A stretch of 64,000 bases of DNA from an uncultured Spirochaetales bacterium (GTDB lineage: Bacteria; Spirochaetota; Spirochaetia; Sphaerochaetales; Sphaerochaetaceae): NCBI GenBank assembly GCA_944393005.1, contig CALXYO010000004.1, positions 1 to 64,000 of the forward strand, in the 5' to 3' direction. Below are positions 27,788 through 36,020 of the stretch, piece by piece. Position 1 is the stretch's first letter. Each line of letters begins with the position of its first letter. A program made the position numbers and the translations under genes. The notes beneath the pieces are model-generated. The model was given only the letters and a program-made list of their open reading frames with translations, searched no databases and was not told where the DNA came from.

Positions 27788-27891
27788 TGCCTTTTTACAG
27801 TATCTTGACTGTTTTCTTTTTATTTTATAGAGTTGCAAGTCGGACACTTTTGTCCTGAAGAAACAAAATATCGCTTTTATTGGAGATAAAT

Positions 27892-28059
27892 ATGAGTTAC
27901 AAGGGAAAAAGAACTTATCAGCCGAGTAAGACAAAGAGAACAAGAACTTTCGGATTCAGAGCACGCATGGCTACAAAAGGTGGCCGTCTCGTACTTGCCC
28001 GCCGCAGGGCAAAGGGCAGACACAGCCTGACAGTTTCCGATGAGAAGAAGCCTTTCTAA
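27892..28059 (+). CDS. rpmH: Ribosomal protein L34
   Basis: A 55-aa protein starting [18 protein letters not shown] with [23 protein letters not shown], the invariant L34 core. It is slightly longer than the usual 44-47 aa because of a short C-terminal extension ([13 protein letters not shown] tail), the coding part of which also encodes the start of rnpA. GGAG lies 8 nt upstream. Confidence 0.95.
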   Translation: MSYKGKRTYQPSKTKRTRTFGFRARMATKGGRLVLARRRAKGRHSLTVSDEKKPF

Positions 28060-28402
28060 GAAAGAGATAATACGCAAGAAACATGACATCGATCGCATTT
28101 TCAGGCAGGGATCATCATATTCCTGCAAGGGAATGCGATTAATGGTTATAGAAAACGATCTTTTTTTTGACCGTTTCATTGTGATTCCTGCAAGAAAGTA
28201 CGGAAATTCCGTTGAAAGGAACAGAATAAGACGTCAGATGAAGGAACTTTTCCGTCTGTATCCTGAAAGAGTCATGTTTGATGAAGAAAATCCGACCGCT
28301 GGTCATGATATTGCCTTGGTAGTGTATCCCGGAAAGGTTTTGCCTTTTTCCTTGCTTGAGTCTAATTTCTATTCCTTATTAGACAGGATTGAGACAAAAT
28401 AG
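28040..28402 (+). CDS. rnpA: Ribonuclease P protein component
   Basis: A 120-aa basic protein that binds the RNase P RNA and helps mature tRNA 5' ends. It has [23 protein letters not shown] at the start and the family signature [22 protein letters not shown] (about residues 52-73). It overlaps rpmH by 20 nt in another frame, so translation is probably coupled. yidD, often found after rnpA, is absent. Confidence 0.94.
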   Translation: MRRSLSKKEIIRKKHDIDRIFRQGSSYSCKGMRLMVIENDLFFDRFIVIPARKYGNSVERNRIRRQMKELFRLYPERVMFDEENPTAGHDIALVVYPGKVLPFSLLESNFYSLLDRIETK

Positions 28403-28479
28403 CTCCCCATTTTCCTCTTTAAGCAGAGTATTCCTTATTCCAGCTTTCCGTTTCCGCATTAAGGCATAGGAGAATATTG

Positions 28480-30258
28480 ATGGATAGGAATACCATTATA
28501 GCAATTGTACTTTCTGTAATCGTAATAACAGTCGGAATGACGGTTAATGCTGTATTGTTCCCGCCTGAGTATACGGATACGACAACTGAAACAACAGAAA
28601 CGATTATTCCGGCAGACGAGAATAATAATAATATTGAACTCACTGCAACAGGAAGTGCTGAGAACACACAGCCTTTCATAGTTGAGACTGAGGCATATTC
28701 AATAGGATTTGATCCTGCAGGTGCTTCTATTGACAGCATAAAGCTTAAAAACCACAAGGAAAGCACCACAGGGGAGCCCGTTGAGCTTATTCTCAAGGAT
28801 TCAAGCGGAAAGAACGCTTTCCTACTTTATACAGGGGATGATTACTCAGATCCTGTTGATGATTACTTCAATTACACAGTTCAGGAAAATGTGGTCACTG
28901 ACAACGGAAGTCTCATAACTCTTGTTGATTTTGCCAGGACGTTTGAGGCTGAAGGCAGCACATTCGAGATAAAGAAGAGTTTTGCAATTCCTGAGAATGA
29001 CGAATACCTTTTCAAGGTCAATGTGAGCATGTCTTCTCTTGACGGTAACCCGATTCCTCTTGATTCATACACTCTCGGCTATGATCCTCAGGTGGGTCCT
29101 GAATTCGAGGATCTTTCCAACAGCTACGGTGAATACAGGAGAATGTATTACAAGGAAGCCGACAACAACAAGAGACGCAATGTAACTGATTTCGAGAACG
29201 GCTATGCCGAAATCACCGATCCTGTAGGCTGGGCTGCAACTGCAGGAAAGTACTTCACAGTAATCGGTGTTCCTGAAAATGTTCCTTCATATACAACAGA
29301 ATTCAGGCAGGAGAGCGATGATTCCGTGCTTGTTCAGACAAATAGTTTCTATTTCGTAAGGAACAATATAAGCGGCAGCACGATAAGCGACACATATGAT
29401 TATTATGCAGGACCGAAGCTTTCAAGTGCCCTTGATATATACAATGTCGCAAACAACAACACGTTCTCGCTTACAGGACTCAAGCTTGATGAGGTTCTTG
29501 ATTCATCATCATGGCTTGGATGGCTTCAGACAATTCTGAAGTGGATCCTCAACATATTCTATAAGATTATTCCGAACTACGGTGTCGCAATTATTCTCCT
29601 CACCATACTTGTCAAGCTTATAATCCAGCCTCTCTCAAAGAAAGGTATGGATTCCACTGCGAAGATGGCAGCGCTCAATCCTAAGCTTGAGGAGATAAGG
29701 ACAAAGTATGCGGATAATCCTGAGGCGATGAACGCCGCTATGGCAAAACTGTATAAGGAAGAAGGCATAAGTCCTATGGGTTCCTGTCTTCCAATGCTTA
29801 TACAGTTCCCGATTTTCATTGCACTTTACGGACTTCTCAGTACTCATTACGAGCTGAGAGGTGCAATGTTCATCCCCGGATGGATTCCTGATCTTTCAGT
29901 CCCTGATACGGTATTCACTCTGCCGTTCAACATTCCGTTCCTCGGTGATGACATCCATATTCTTCCGATCATATATACGGCATCGATGATCTTCTCAATG
30001 AAGATCACGCAGACTGCGAATACACAGTCCAGCCAGCAGGGTATGATGACATTCATGACATATGGTATGCCTATCATATTCTTCTTCATCCTTTACAATG
30101 CACCGTCAGGTCTGCTTCTCTACTGGACTGTGATGAACTTCATTTCCATTCTCCAGCAGATTTATGTCAACAAGAAGAAGACTGAAAAGTATGCAAAGGA
30201 GATTCAGGAAAAGGAAGAAGCCAAGATAAACAGATACAAAACGAGAAAGAGAAAGTAA
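28480..30258 (+). CDS. yidC: Membrane protein insertase YidC
   Basis: A 592-aa inner-membrane insertase. An N-terminal anchor (residues 5-27) is followed by a large periplasmic domain (about 40-340) and a conserved C-terminal core with five segments starting at SWLGWLQTILKWILNIFY (about 345), then PNYGVAIILLTILVKLIIQPLSKK with the functional Arg/Lys region, MGSCLPMLIQFPIFIALYGLL, and the last two helices. The tail is strongly basic (KYAKEIQEKEEAKINRYKTRKRK region), as in species where YidC contacts the ribosome. The start is ATG 28480 with AGGAGA upstream. Confidence 0.95.
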   Translation: MDRNTIIAIVLSVIVITVGMTVNAVLFPPEYTDTTTETTETIIPADENNNNIELTATGSAENTQPFIVETEAYSIGFDPAGASIDSIKLKNHKESTTGEPVELILKDSSGKNAFLLYTGDDYSDPVDDYFNYTVQENVVTDNGSLITLVDFARTFEAEGSTFEIKKSFAIPENDEYLFKVNVSMSSLDGNPIPLDSYTLGYDPQVGPEFEDLSNSYGEYRRMYYKEADNNKRRNVTDFENGYAEITDPVGWAATAGKYFTVIGVPENVPSYTTEFRQESDDSVLVQTNSFYFVRNNISGSTISDTYDYYAGPKLSSALDIYNVANNNTFSLTGLKLDEVLDSSSWLGWLQTILKWILNIFYKIIPNYGVAIILLTILVKLIIQPLSKKGMDSTAKMAALNPKLEEIRTKYADNPEAMNAAMAKLYKEEGISPMGSCLPMLIQFPIFIALYGLLSTHYELRGAMFIPGWIPDLSVPDTVFTLPFNIPFLGDDIHILPIIYTASMIFSMKITQTANTQSSQQGMMTFMTYGMPIIFFFILYNAPSGLLLYWTVMNFISILQQIYVNKKKTEKYAKEIQEKEEAKINRYKTRKRK

Positions 30259-30269
30259 GAGGGTTTAAT

Positions 30270-30959
30270 ATGTATAGAGAATTTGAAGGCAGAAATGAAG
30301 AAGATGCCATTGAAAAAGCCATAAATGAGCTTGGTCTTGACAGGGAAGATTTTGATGTGGAGGTCATTTCAAGTCAGAAGAAGACTCTGTTCAAGAAGGG
30401 AAGTGTCACTATCAGAGTGCATGTTCCAGATGAGGATGAAATGCCTGAAGAGGCAAATGAAAGCGAGTACAGGGTTCCTGGACAGGTGCTTGAACCAGAA
30501 AGTGAGAATGAGGAGAAGATCCAGCGCTTCATCCAGACTCTCATAGAGAAAATGGGATACAATGCAGAGGTCACAATCAATTTCAGAAGGGATTACAAGA
30601 TCTGCTTCAATATCGAAAGCGATGATTCCTCAATCCTCATCGGAAGGAAGGGTAAGAACCTTGATGCGATCCAGCTCATTGCAAATGTATATGCCGGAAA
30701 TCTTGACAAGGATTACAAGATCATAATTGACAGTGAGAACTATAGGATGCGTCATGAAGAACTTATCGTGAGAAACGCATTCAAGGCTGCTGAATATGTA
30801 AGAAGGACACACAGGAGCAAGCTTCTTTCTCCTATGAATCCGTTTGAACGTCGTCTTATCCACACAGCTCTCAATGATTTTGACGGTGTTGAGACCAAAA
30901 GTGAAGGAGAAGGACTTTACAAACAGGTCAGAATCCTTCCCACAGGTAAGACAAAATAA
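30270..30959 (+). CDS. khpB: RNA-binding protein Jag/KhpB
   Basis: A 229-aa protein with the Jag N-terminal domain (FEGRNEEDAIEKAINELGL, residues 4-22), a linker, a KH domain with GRKGKNLDAIQLI (about 127-139) and an R3H domain ending RRTHRSKLLSPMNPFERRLIHTAL. It binds RNA and in other bacteria regulates cell elongation and envelope genes. It follows yidC by 11 nt and ends before a strong terminator, closing the rpmH-rnpA-yidC-jag unit. Confidence 0.93.
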   Translation: MYREFEGRNEEDAIEKAINELGLDREDFDVEVISSQKKTLFKKGSVTIRVHVPDEDEMPEEANESEYRVPGQVLEPESENEEKIQRFIQTLIEKMGYNAEVTINFRRDYKICFNIESDDSSILIGRKGKNLDAIQLIANVYAGNLDKDYKIIIDSENYRMRHEELIVRNAFKAAEYVRRTHRSKLLSPMNPFERRLIHTALNDFDGVETKSEGEGLYKQVRILPTGKTK

Positions 30960-30968
30960 TACAGTCAC

Positions 30969-30997
30969 AGGCTCCTTTTATGGAGCCTTATTTTTTG
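30969..30997 (+). terminator. Terminator after khpB
   Basis: Stem AGGCTCC / GGAGCCT followed by TATTTTTTG. Confidence 0.93.
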
Positions 30998-31013
30998 TCT
31001 CTGTAATATTTGC

Positions 31014-31057
31014 TTGACACTTGATTGAATAAATAATATCTTATTATTGAGAATAAT
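31014..31057 (+). promoter_or_regulatory. perR promoter with Per/Fur-type box
   Basis: TTGACA (31014-31019), 17-bp spacer, TATCTT (31037-31042). A palindrome ATTATT-GAG-AATAAT (31043-31057) directly after the -10 resembles the A/T-rich Per box, so PerR likely represses its own operon by covering the transcription start. Confidence 0.7.
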
Positions 31058-31075
31058 TACTAATAAGGAAGTACA

Positions 31076-31453
31076 ATGAAAGCAACGCGTAACACCGTAC
31101 AGAGAGAGCTTATTCTGAATACAGTGCGCAGCATGACATCTCATCCAAGTGCGGAAGAAGTTTACGACAGCGTTGCAATTAAGGACTGCCATATCAGTAA
31201 GGGAACAGTCTACAGGAATCTTGCGCTTCTTTCAGATATGGGGGAAATAAGGAAGATTCCGATGCCGGGAACCAGTCCTGACAGATATGATTTCAATCTT
31301 TCACCTCATTACCATGCAATATGCAGAAAATGTGGTAAAATAGTTGATGTCTATACTGATCTGGACGAGAAGAATATCCTTCTTTACAGCAATTTCAAGG
31401 TTGAGAATGTTGATATTGTGGTGTCCGGACTTTGCGAGGACTGCATTGAATAA
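31076..31453 (+). CDS. perR: Fur-family peroxide-responsive repressor (PerR-like)
   Basis: A 125-aa metal-dependent repressor. The winged-helix part (RNTVQRELILNTVRSMTSHPSAEEVYDSV, then ISKGTVYRNLALLSDMGEI) is followed by the metal/dimer domain with His-rich SPHYHAICRKCGKIVD and CEDC, giving the two C-x2-C pairs of the structural zinc site. It is followed 39 nt later by rubrerythrin with no terminator between, so the pair forms a regulator-effector operon for peroxide defence. PerR rather than Fur or Zur is inferred from this neighbour and from the palindrome. Confidence 0.85.
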   Translation: MKATRNTVQRELILNTVRSMTSHPSAEEVYDSVAIKDCHISKGTVYRNLALLSDMGEIRKIPMPGTSPDRYDFNLSPHYHAICRKCGKIVDVYTDLDEKNILLYSNFKVENVDIVVSGLCEDCIE

Positions 31454-31492
31454 CGACAAAAACTGGCTGTGCCAGATAATAGGAGTAGAAAA

Positions 31493-32035
31493 ATGGAATT
31501 GAAAGGTAGTAAGACAGAGAAAAACTTACAGACAGCATTCGCAGGTGAGAGCCAGGCAAGAAACAAGTACACATACTTTGCTTCAAAGGCCAGAAAGGAA
31601 GGTTATGTCCAGATCGCAAAGATCTTTGAAGAGACAGCTGACAACGAGAAAGAGCATGCAAAGCTCTGGTTCAAGCTTCTCCAGGAGAACGGTGAGATCG
31701 GAACAACAGCTGAAAACCTCAAGGCAGCAGCAGCAGGCGAGAACTATGAATGGACAGATATGTATGCAACATTCGCAAAGGAAGCTGACGAGGAAGGATT
31801 CAAGCAGATCGCAGCTCTTTTCAGAGGCGTTGCAAAGATTGAAGCAGAGCACGAGCAGAGATATCTTGCTCTTCTCAACAACGTGGAGAACGGTCTTGTA
31901 TTCTCACGTGACGGAGAGATGATCTGGAAGTGCACAAACTGCGGTCACATCCATGTCGGAAAGAAAGCTCCGGAAGTTTGCCCTGTATGTGCTCATCCTC
32001 AGGCATATTTCGAGCTTCAGGCAAAGAATTACTGA
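31493..32035 (+). CDS. Rubrerythrin
   Basis: A 180-aa peroxide-reducing protein. A ferritin-like four-helix diiron domain (residues 1-140) has [20 protein letters not shown], with the ligand Glu, and later [13 protein letters not shown]-terminal rubredoxin-like domain has [12 protein letters not shown] and [11 protein letters not shown] (two C-x2-C pairs). It reduces H2O2 to water in anaerobes, taking electrons from rubredoxin-like donors. The start is ATG 31493, with AGGAG 7 nt before it; the frame upstream is non-coding. Confidence 0.95.
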   Translation: MELKGSKTEKNLQTAFAGESQARNKYTYFASKARKEGYVQIAKIFEETADNEKEHAKLWFKLLQENGEIGTTAENLKAAAAGENYEWTDMYATFAKEADEEGFKQIAALFRGVAKIEAEHEQRYLALLNNVENGLVFSRDGEMIWKCTNCGHIHVGKKAPEVCPVCAHPQAYFELQAKNY

Positions 32036-32058
32036 TTTTTCTGAAAATAATTCAGCAG

Positions 32059-32090
32059 GGCTCCGTTTTTGCGGAGCCTTTGTTGTTTAA
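32059..32090 (+). terminator. Terminator after rubrerythrin
   Basis: Stem GGCTCCG / CGGAGCC followed by TTTGTTGTTT. Confidence 0.88.
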
Positions 32091-32108
32091 AAACATACAG
32101 CAAGAAAG

Positions 32109-32130
32109 CTCACTCCTTTTAAGGTGTGAG
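32109..32130 (+). repeat. Left-end hairpin of the TnpB element
   Basis: Imperfect hairpin: CTCAC-T-CCTT / AAGG-T-GTGAG with a 2-nt loop and one T-T mismatch; mismatched hairpins are usual at these ends. Confidence 0.6.
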
Positions 32131-32224
32131 ATGAATTGCTGAAGAGAAAAATGAAATGAAATAAAATATTGTAAATTAAGCAAATATGATTGAGTAATTA
32201 AACGATTTTATGGTATAATAAATC

Positions 32225-33535
32225 ATGACCGAAAAGGGACGCATCCAGAAGAACACCACCATAAAAGAAACGCTCAAAAAGACCCGAGAGCGTCATTCAT
32301 CCATGCGTCCTTTAGTCGTAGAGATGAAGCTTGATCTCAAGTGCCTGAACAAGAGTGAGAGAGACAGTCTTTTCCTGTATTTCACCCAATGCCGCTGGCT
32401 GTGCAATTATCTCATCTCTCTTGATGCTGATGCATTCAAAGCGTTCGACACCAGAGAAAGGAACATCACCTCTCTTGATAAGGATGGCAATACTGTGGAA
32501 AGACTTCTCACACTGCCTGCCAAATTCATCCAGAGTGTGTATTCTTCCCTCAAGCAGGATATGTCATCACTTGCAGCAAAGAGAAATAAGACAGGAAAGA
32601 AGAACGGAAAACTTAAATTCAGGTCATCTTATGATTCAATAGAGCTCAACCAGTATGGAAACACACACTGGATATGTTACACAGATGAAGGCAACAAGAA
32701 TGGTAAATACAGGAACACTGTCCATATTGCCGGAATAAAGAGACCTGTAAGAGTCTTCGGTATGGATCAGATTCCATATGGTGCTGAATATGCAAATGCC
32801 AAGCTTGTGAAGAAGCCGTCAGGAATATATCTCATGCTCACATGCTATGTTCCGGTGAATGAAAAGAAGACAGAAACCGGACATAAGCCTGACCTTGGGC
32901 TTGACTTCGGAATAAAGACAACAATAACAACTTCAGAAGGAGATAAGTACGACATAACAGTCCGAGAACAGGGACGCCTTAAGGGTTTGCAGAAGAAACT
33001 TGCAAGACAGAAGAAGGGTTCCAGGGGCTGGTATGCTACAAGACATCTTATCAGAAGGGAATACGAGAAACTTGCCAATAAGAGAAAAGACAAGGCAAAC
33101 AAGATATACCACGACATAACAAAAGGAAGAAACCTCATTGTAATGCAGGATGAGAACATAAAAGGTTGGCATAAAGGTTTGTTTGGGAAACAGGTGCAGA
33201 ACTCCGCACTGGGTACACTGAAAAGCAAGCTCAAAGACAGCCCCAATGTCATCATCATCGACAGATTCTTTCCGTCTACAAAGATGTGTCCGGAATGTGG
33301 GACAATTAAAGAAGACATCATGCTTTCAGACAGGACATTCGTCTGTGACAATTGCGGTTATACAGAAGACAGAGATATAAAAGCTGCTAAAACAATGCTA
33401 CTTGCAGGAAGGCATGAAATGGCCTGCACGTGTATGGAACGTACGCGTACTCTGACCGGAGTGGATGTAAGACGTGACAAGTCTCATGAGACTGTCATGC
33501 TTTCTGCTGTGATGGCAGAAGCTTCCATCCTTTAG
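32225..33535 (+). CDS. tnpB: TnpB RNA-guided nuclease of IS200/IS605 family
   Basis: A 436-aa protein of the family ancestral to Cas12. All three RuvC acidic residues are present: Asp227 in LGLDFGIKT, Glu310 in MQDENIKGW, and Asp384 in EDRDIKAAK. The zinc ribbon is intact: C355-PE-C358 and C374-DN-C377. The active site therefore looks functional. The guide RNA in this family is made from the 3' end of the gene and the right end of the element, so the guide would be the flanking sequence just after about 33550. TTGAGT-N18-TATAAT ends 5 nt before the ATG, with an extended TGG before TATAAT. Confidence 0.9.
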   Translation: MTEKGRIQKNTTIKETLKKTRERHSSMRPLVVEMKLDLKCLNKSERDSLFLYFTQCRWLCNYLISLDADAFKAFDTRERNITSLDKDGNTVERLLTLPAKFIQSVYSSLKQDMSSLAAKRNKTGKKNGKLKFRSSYDSIELNQYGNTHWICYTDEGNKNGKYRNTVHIAGIKRPVRVFGMDQIPYGAEYANAKLVKKPSGIYLMLTCYVPVNEKKTETGHKPDLGLDFGIKTTITTSEGDKYDITVREQGRLKGLQKKLARQKKGSRGWYATRHLIRREYEKLANKRKDKANKIYHDITKGRNLIVMQDENIKGWHKGLFGKQVQNSALGTLKSKLKDSPNVIIIDRFFPSTKMCPECGTIKEDIMLSDRTFVCDNCGYTEDRDIKAAKTMLLAGRHEMACTCMERTRTLTGVDVRRDKSHETVMLSAVMAEASIL

Positions 33536-33541
33536 GATGGA
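33524..33541 (+). repeat. Right-end hairpin of the TnpB element
   Basis: Perfect 8-bp hairpin TCCATCCT-TT-AGGATGGA overlapping the tnpB stop codon (33533-33535) and the start codon (33537) of the next gene; it would also form the 3' structure of the guide RNA. Confidence 0.75.
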
Positions 33542-33833
33542 GGTAGTTCACGAGAATTACAACCGTCCGCCTGAAAACAATCCTGATTACAAGGACAGAG
33601 GAACAGCTCCTCTGGTGCTCGGTATCTGTTCCCTGATATGTGCGCTTACATTTTCACGTCTGGCGGGACTTGTGCTTGGAATAATAGCAGTCTGCATTTC
33701 CAGTTCCATAAGAAAGGAAAACCCGCATGCAGAAGCGGGCTTCATCCTTGGAATAATCGGAATATGCGTATCAATTGTTTTTTCAGGAATAATACTGTTG
33801 TCAGTCCTTTTTCCCCTCATACTTCTCTTCTAG
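33537..33833 (+). CDS. Small DUF4190-like membrane protein, 5' end replaced by the TnpB element
   Basis: A 98-aa protein with a polar N-terminus and two long hydrophobic regions (about residues 24-52 and 66-97) built of Gly/Ile/Leu-rich helices (LVLGICSLICAL, GLVLGIIAVCISSS, AGFILGIIGICVSIV), like DUF4190 proteins. Function unknown. The only ATG (33537) lies in the right-end hairpin of the TnpB element, so the first residues (MEVVH) come from the transposon. It has no clear ribosome site and overlaps the convergent kinase gene by 33 nt. It may be translated by read-through coupling or may be a partly disabled gene. Confidence 0.6.
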   Translation: MEVVHENYNRPPENNPDYKDRGTAPLVLGICSLICALTFSRLAGLVLGIIAVCISSSIRKENPHAEAGFILGIIGICVSIVFSGIILLSVLFPLILLF

Positions 33834-34802
33834 ATATTTTCTTATCTGAGCGGCTCTTTCGATTGTGAACTGAGCTCCAAGACAGGAGATTATCTCGCCG
33901 GCAAGATATGATGCGATCTGTGCTGATTCTGTTGTGCTCAGTCCTTTTGCCTGTCCGTAAAGGAATCCTGCGGCATATGTGTCTCCGGCTCCTGTCGTAT
34001 CAACAGGGGAAGTGGATCCTGAAAGAGGTATCTGGGTTATCTTCCTGTCTTCTGCCACAAATGATCCCTTCTTTCCGTTTTTGACCACGGCAATGTGTGT
34101 GAGCTTTGATATGGATTTACAGCATTCATATGCATCGTAATTGTCGAAAAGATACCTTGCTTCCTCACTGTTTGCGAACACTATGTCACAATAGTTTTCT
34201 ATAAGTTCCAGAAAAGTCTGTCTATAGCGTCCTACGGCAAAAGGATCCGCAACGTCAAAGGCAACCTTTATTCCGTTTTTCCTGCAGAAATCAAGAGCCT
34301 TTTTAACCGCACCTTTCTGGCTTTCCGTATCCCACATATAACCTGTGAAATAGAAAAGGGATGCCTCCTTCAGACTGTCAAGATTCACATCTTTCTCACT
34401 GAAGCATCTGTTGGCACCAAGGTATGTGTTCATCGTCCTCTCTTTGTCTTCGGTCAGCAGTATGATAGATGTTCCTGTGCTTTCATCATAGCTTACAAGT
34501 TCGTCATTGAGCCCGATGTCTTTCAGTTTCAACCTGTATACATCAGCAAGTTCATCATGTCCCACACCGCCAGCAAGGGTGGTCTCTATGCCGAGCATGC
34601 GGAGCGTGACCATAGTGTTTGGACAGCTCCCGCCCGGTGAATACACAAGCTTTTTTGTCTTCAGGTATTTTATGATCTCACTGTGTCTTTTCCTGTCGAT
34701 GAGATGCATCGTTCCTTTATAAAGAGAAAGTTTTTCAAGATCACTGTCACTGATGTATGCAAGTATGTCGATGAGAGGATTTCCGATTCCGTAAATCTTC
34801 AT
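33801..34802 (-). CDS. PfkB-family sugar/nucleoside kinase
   Basis: A 333-aa ribokinase-fold kinase. It starts MKIYGIGNPLIDILAYI, has GGSCPNTMVTLRMLG (about residues 54-68, first PfkB signature) and DTTGAGDTYAAGFLYG (about 270-285), with the catalytic Asp of GAGD and the anion hole. The substrate may be adenosine, ribose or a hexose phosphate; the N-terminal GNPLID motif is seen often in adenosine-kinase-like members. It starts 1 nt after the stop of the upstream kinase gene, so the two work together. Confidence 0.85.
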   Translation of the reverse strand: MKIYGIGNPLIDILAYISDSDLEKLSLYKGTMHLIDRKRHSEIIKYLKTKKLVYSPGGSCPNTMVTLRMLGIETTLAGGVGHDELADVYRLKLKDIGLNDELVSYDESTGTSIILLTEDKERTMNTYLGANRCFSEKDVNLDSLKEASLFYFTGYMWDTESQKGAVKKALDFCRKNGIKVAFDVADPFAVGRYRQTFLELIENYCDIVFANSEEARYLFDNYDAYECCKSISKLTHIAVVKNGKKGSFVAEDRKITQIPLSGSTSPVDTTGAGDTYAAGFLYGQAKGLSTTESAQIASYLAGEIISCLGAQFTIERAAQIRKYLEEKYEGKKD

Positions 34803-34803
34803 A

Positions 34804-35880
34804 TCAGAAATCGCCCCACTGTTCATCCATGCTCTTAATGAGAGAGAGCTGTGTGCGGCATCTTACGAGATTGTGATCGTCATATGCCGTATGGTAGTAG
34901 ACATCGCCGGCAATGTAGTCGGTAAGGAAACGTACGGCCATTATCTGTGTTATGACTCTTCCTGATTCCTTTATACCTTCTCTTTCCTCTTTTGTCAGGA
35001 AGCTGTCGGCACTCTCCATATAGCCTCCGATCAGGGATTTGTACATTTCCGCATAGAATGAGACCTTTGAAAGATCCTTTTCATCTTCCTCTGCCGTATT
35101 GCAGGCTGTCCTGATCATGTCTCCCGTGTCGAAGAGTATTGTGCCAGGCATGATGGTATCAAGATCGATGACACATACAGCTTCATCGCTTACAGGATCG
35201 AAAAGGACATTGTTCATCTTAGTATCATTATGAGTCACACGGTTTGGAAGGATGCCCTTTTCAAAATCATCCCAGATCCTGCAGCCTCTTTCTTTGTTTG
35301 CGTAAAGAAAGTCAAGTTCGGCTTTGACCTGTGCACATCTGCCTTTCACATCAGCTTTGACGGCATCATCAAGCTGCCTGTATCTGAGGTTCATGTCATG
35401 GAAGTGCGGAATTGTGATATTAAGGCGGCTTCCGTCGAAATCTGAAAGCTGCCTCTGGAAATTTCCGATGCCTTTCCCGAGGTTCTTTGCCGCATTGACA
35501 GAAGGGATCTTGTCGTATGTGTTGACATTCTCAATGAAGATATATGTTCTCCAGTATTCGCCATCTTCATCTATATAATATGGAAGATTATCCTTTGTGA
35601 AGATGACTTTGAGAACACGTCTGTCCTTGTCAGGGAAAGAAGAGACCTTCTCTTCTATGTGCTTTGTTACGGCAACAATGTTCTCCATGACCTCTTTCGG
35701 ATTTTTGAATACATTCCTGTTTATCTTCTGATGTGTGTATTTTGTCCTGACTCCGTCTTTGATGAATGTGGAGACAAATGTGGAATTGATATGTCCCTGT
35801 GTGTTCACCTTGATCTTCTCAAGTTCTCCGTCGATGAGAAAGTTTCCGATTACTTTTTCCGCTGCTTTATAATTGTCCAT
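34804..35880 (-). CDS. Phosphotransferase of the APH fold, N-acetylhexosamine 1-kinase-like
   Basis: A 358-aa kinase. It has THNDTKMNNVLFD (about residues 218-230, catalytic Asp) and VCVIDLDTIMPGTILFDTGDMIR (about 238-260, metal-binding Asp), the pattern of NahK-type N-acetylhexosamine kinases. NahK phosphorylates GlcNAc or GalNAc released from glycans. This would fit the amino-sugar gene nagA in the same window, but the substrate is inferred from resemblance only. AAAGGAGA lies 7 nt before the ATG. First gene of a two-kinase operon. Confidence 0.7.
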   Translation of the reverse strand: MDNYKAAEKVIGNFLIDGELEKIKVNTQGHINSTFVSTFIKDGVRTKYTHQKINRNVFKNPKEVMENIVAVTKHIEEKVSSFPDKDRRVLKVIFTKDNLPYYIDEDGEYWRTYIFIENVNTYDKIPSVNAAKNLGKGIGNFQRQLSDFDGSRLNITIPHFHDMNLRYRQLDDAVKADVKGRCAQVKAELDFLYANKERGCRIWDDFEKGILPNRVTHNDTKMNNVLFDPVSDEAVCVIDLDTIMPGTILFDTGDMIRTACNTAEEDEKDLSKVSFYAEMYKSLIGGYMESADSFLTKEEREGIKESGRVITQIMAVRFLTDYIAGDVYYHTAYDDHNLVRCRTQLSLIKSMDEQWGDF

Positions 35881-36006
35881 ATACGTCTCCTTTGCAGGTT
35901 ATGCGGATATTATATTATGAAAAGGGAAATTGCGCCACAGTAGACATATTTTTCAGCTTTTTGTCAGCTTCTGATGTTTTGTGGAAGAATATATTCTCAT
36001 ATATGC

Positions 36007-36012
36007 TACAAT
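36007..36012 (+). promoter_or_regulatory. -10 hexamer of murA
   Basis: TACAAT ends 8 nt before ATG 36021; no ribosome site; near-leaderless. Confidence 0.45.
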
Positions 36013-36020
36013 ACAGGCAT

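Larger units (their letters stand above)
32105..33550 (+). mobile_element. TnpB-only IS200/IS605-family element (IS1341 type)
   Basis: A tnpB gene bounded by two imperfect hairpins of the kind found at IS200/IS605 ends: left at 32109-32130 and right at 33524-33541. No Y1 transposase (tnpA) is present, so the element cannot move unless TnpA is supplied. Ends are approximate, since these elements leave no target duplication. It lies between the rubrerythrin terminator and a small membrane-protein gene whose 5' end it seems to have replaced. Confidence 0.75.

Noticed and set aside
32107..32152. CRISPR-like or attachment-site repeat at the left of tnpB
   Set aside because: Only one hairpin unit is present, no repeated spacers; it fits the left end of an IS200/IS605 element.
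35892..36020. N-terminal extension of MurA
   Set aside because: The open frame continues upstream, but it lacks family similarity and covers the -10 hexamer; start placed at 36021.
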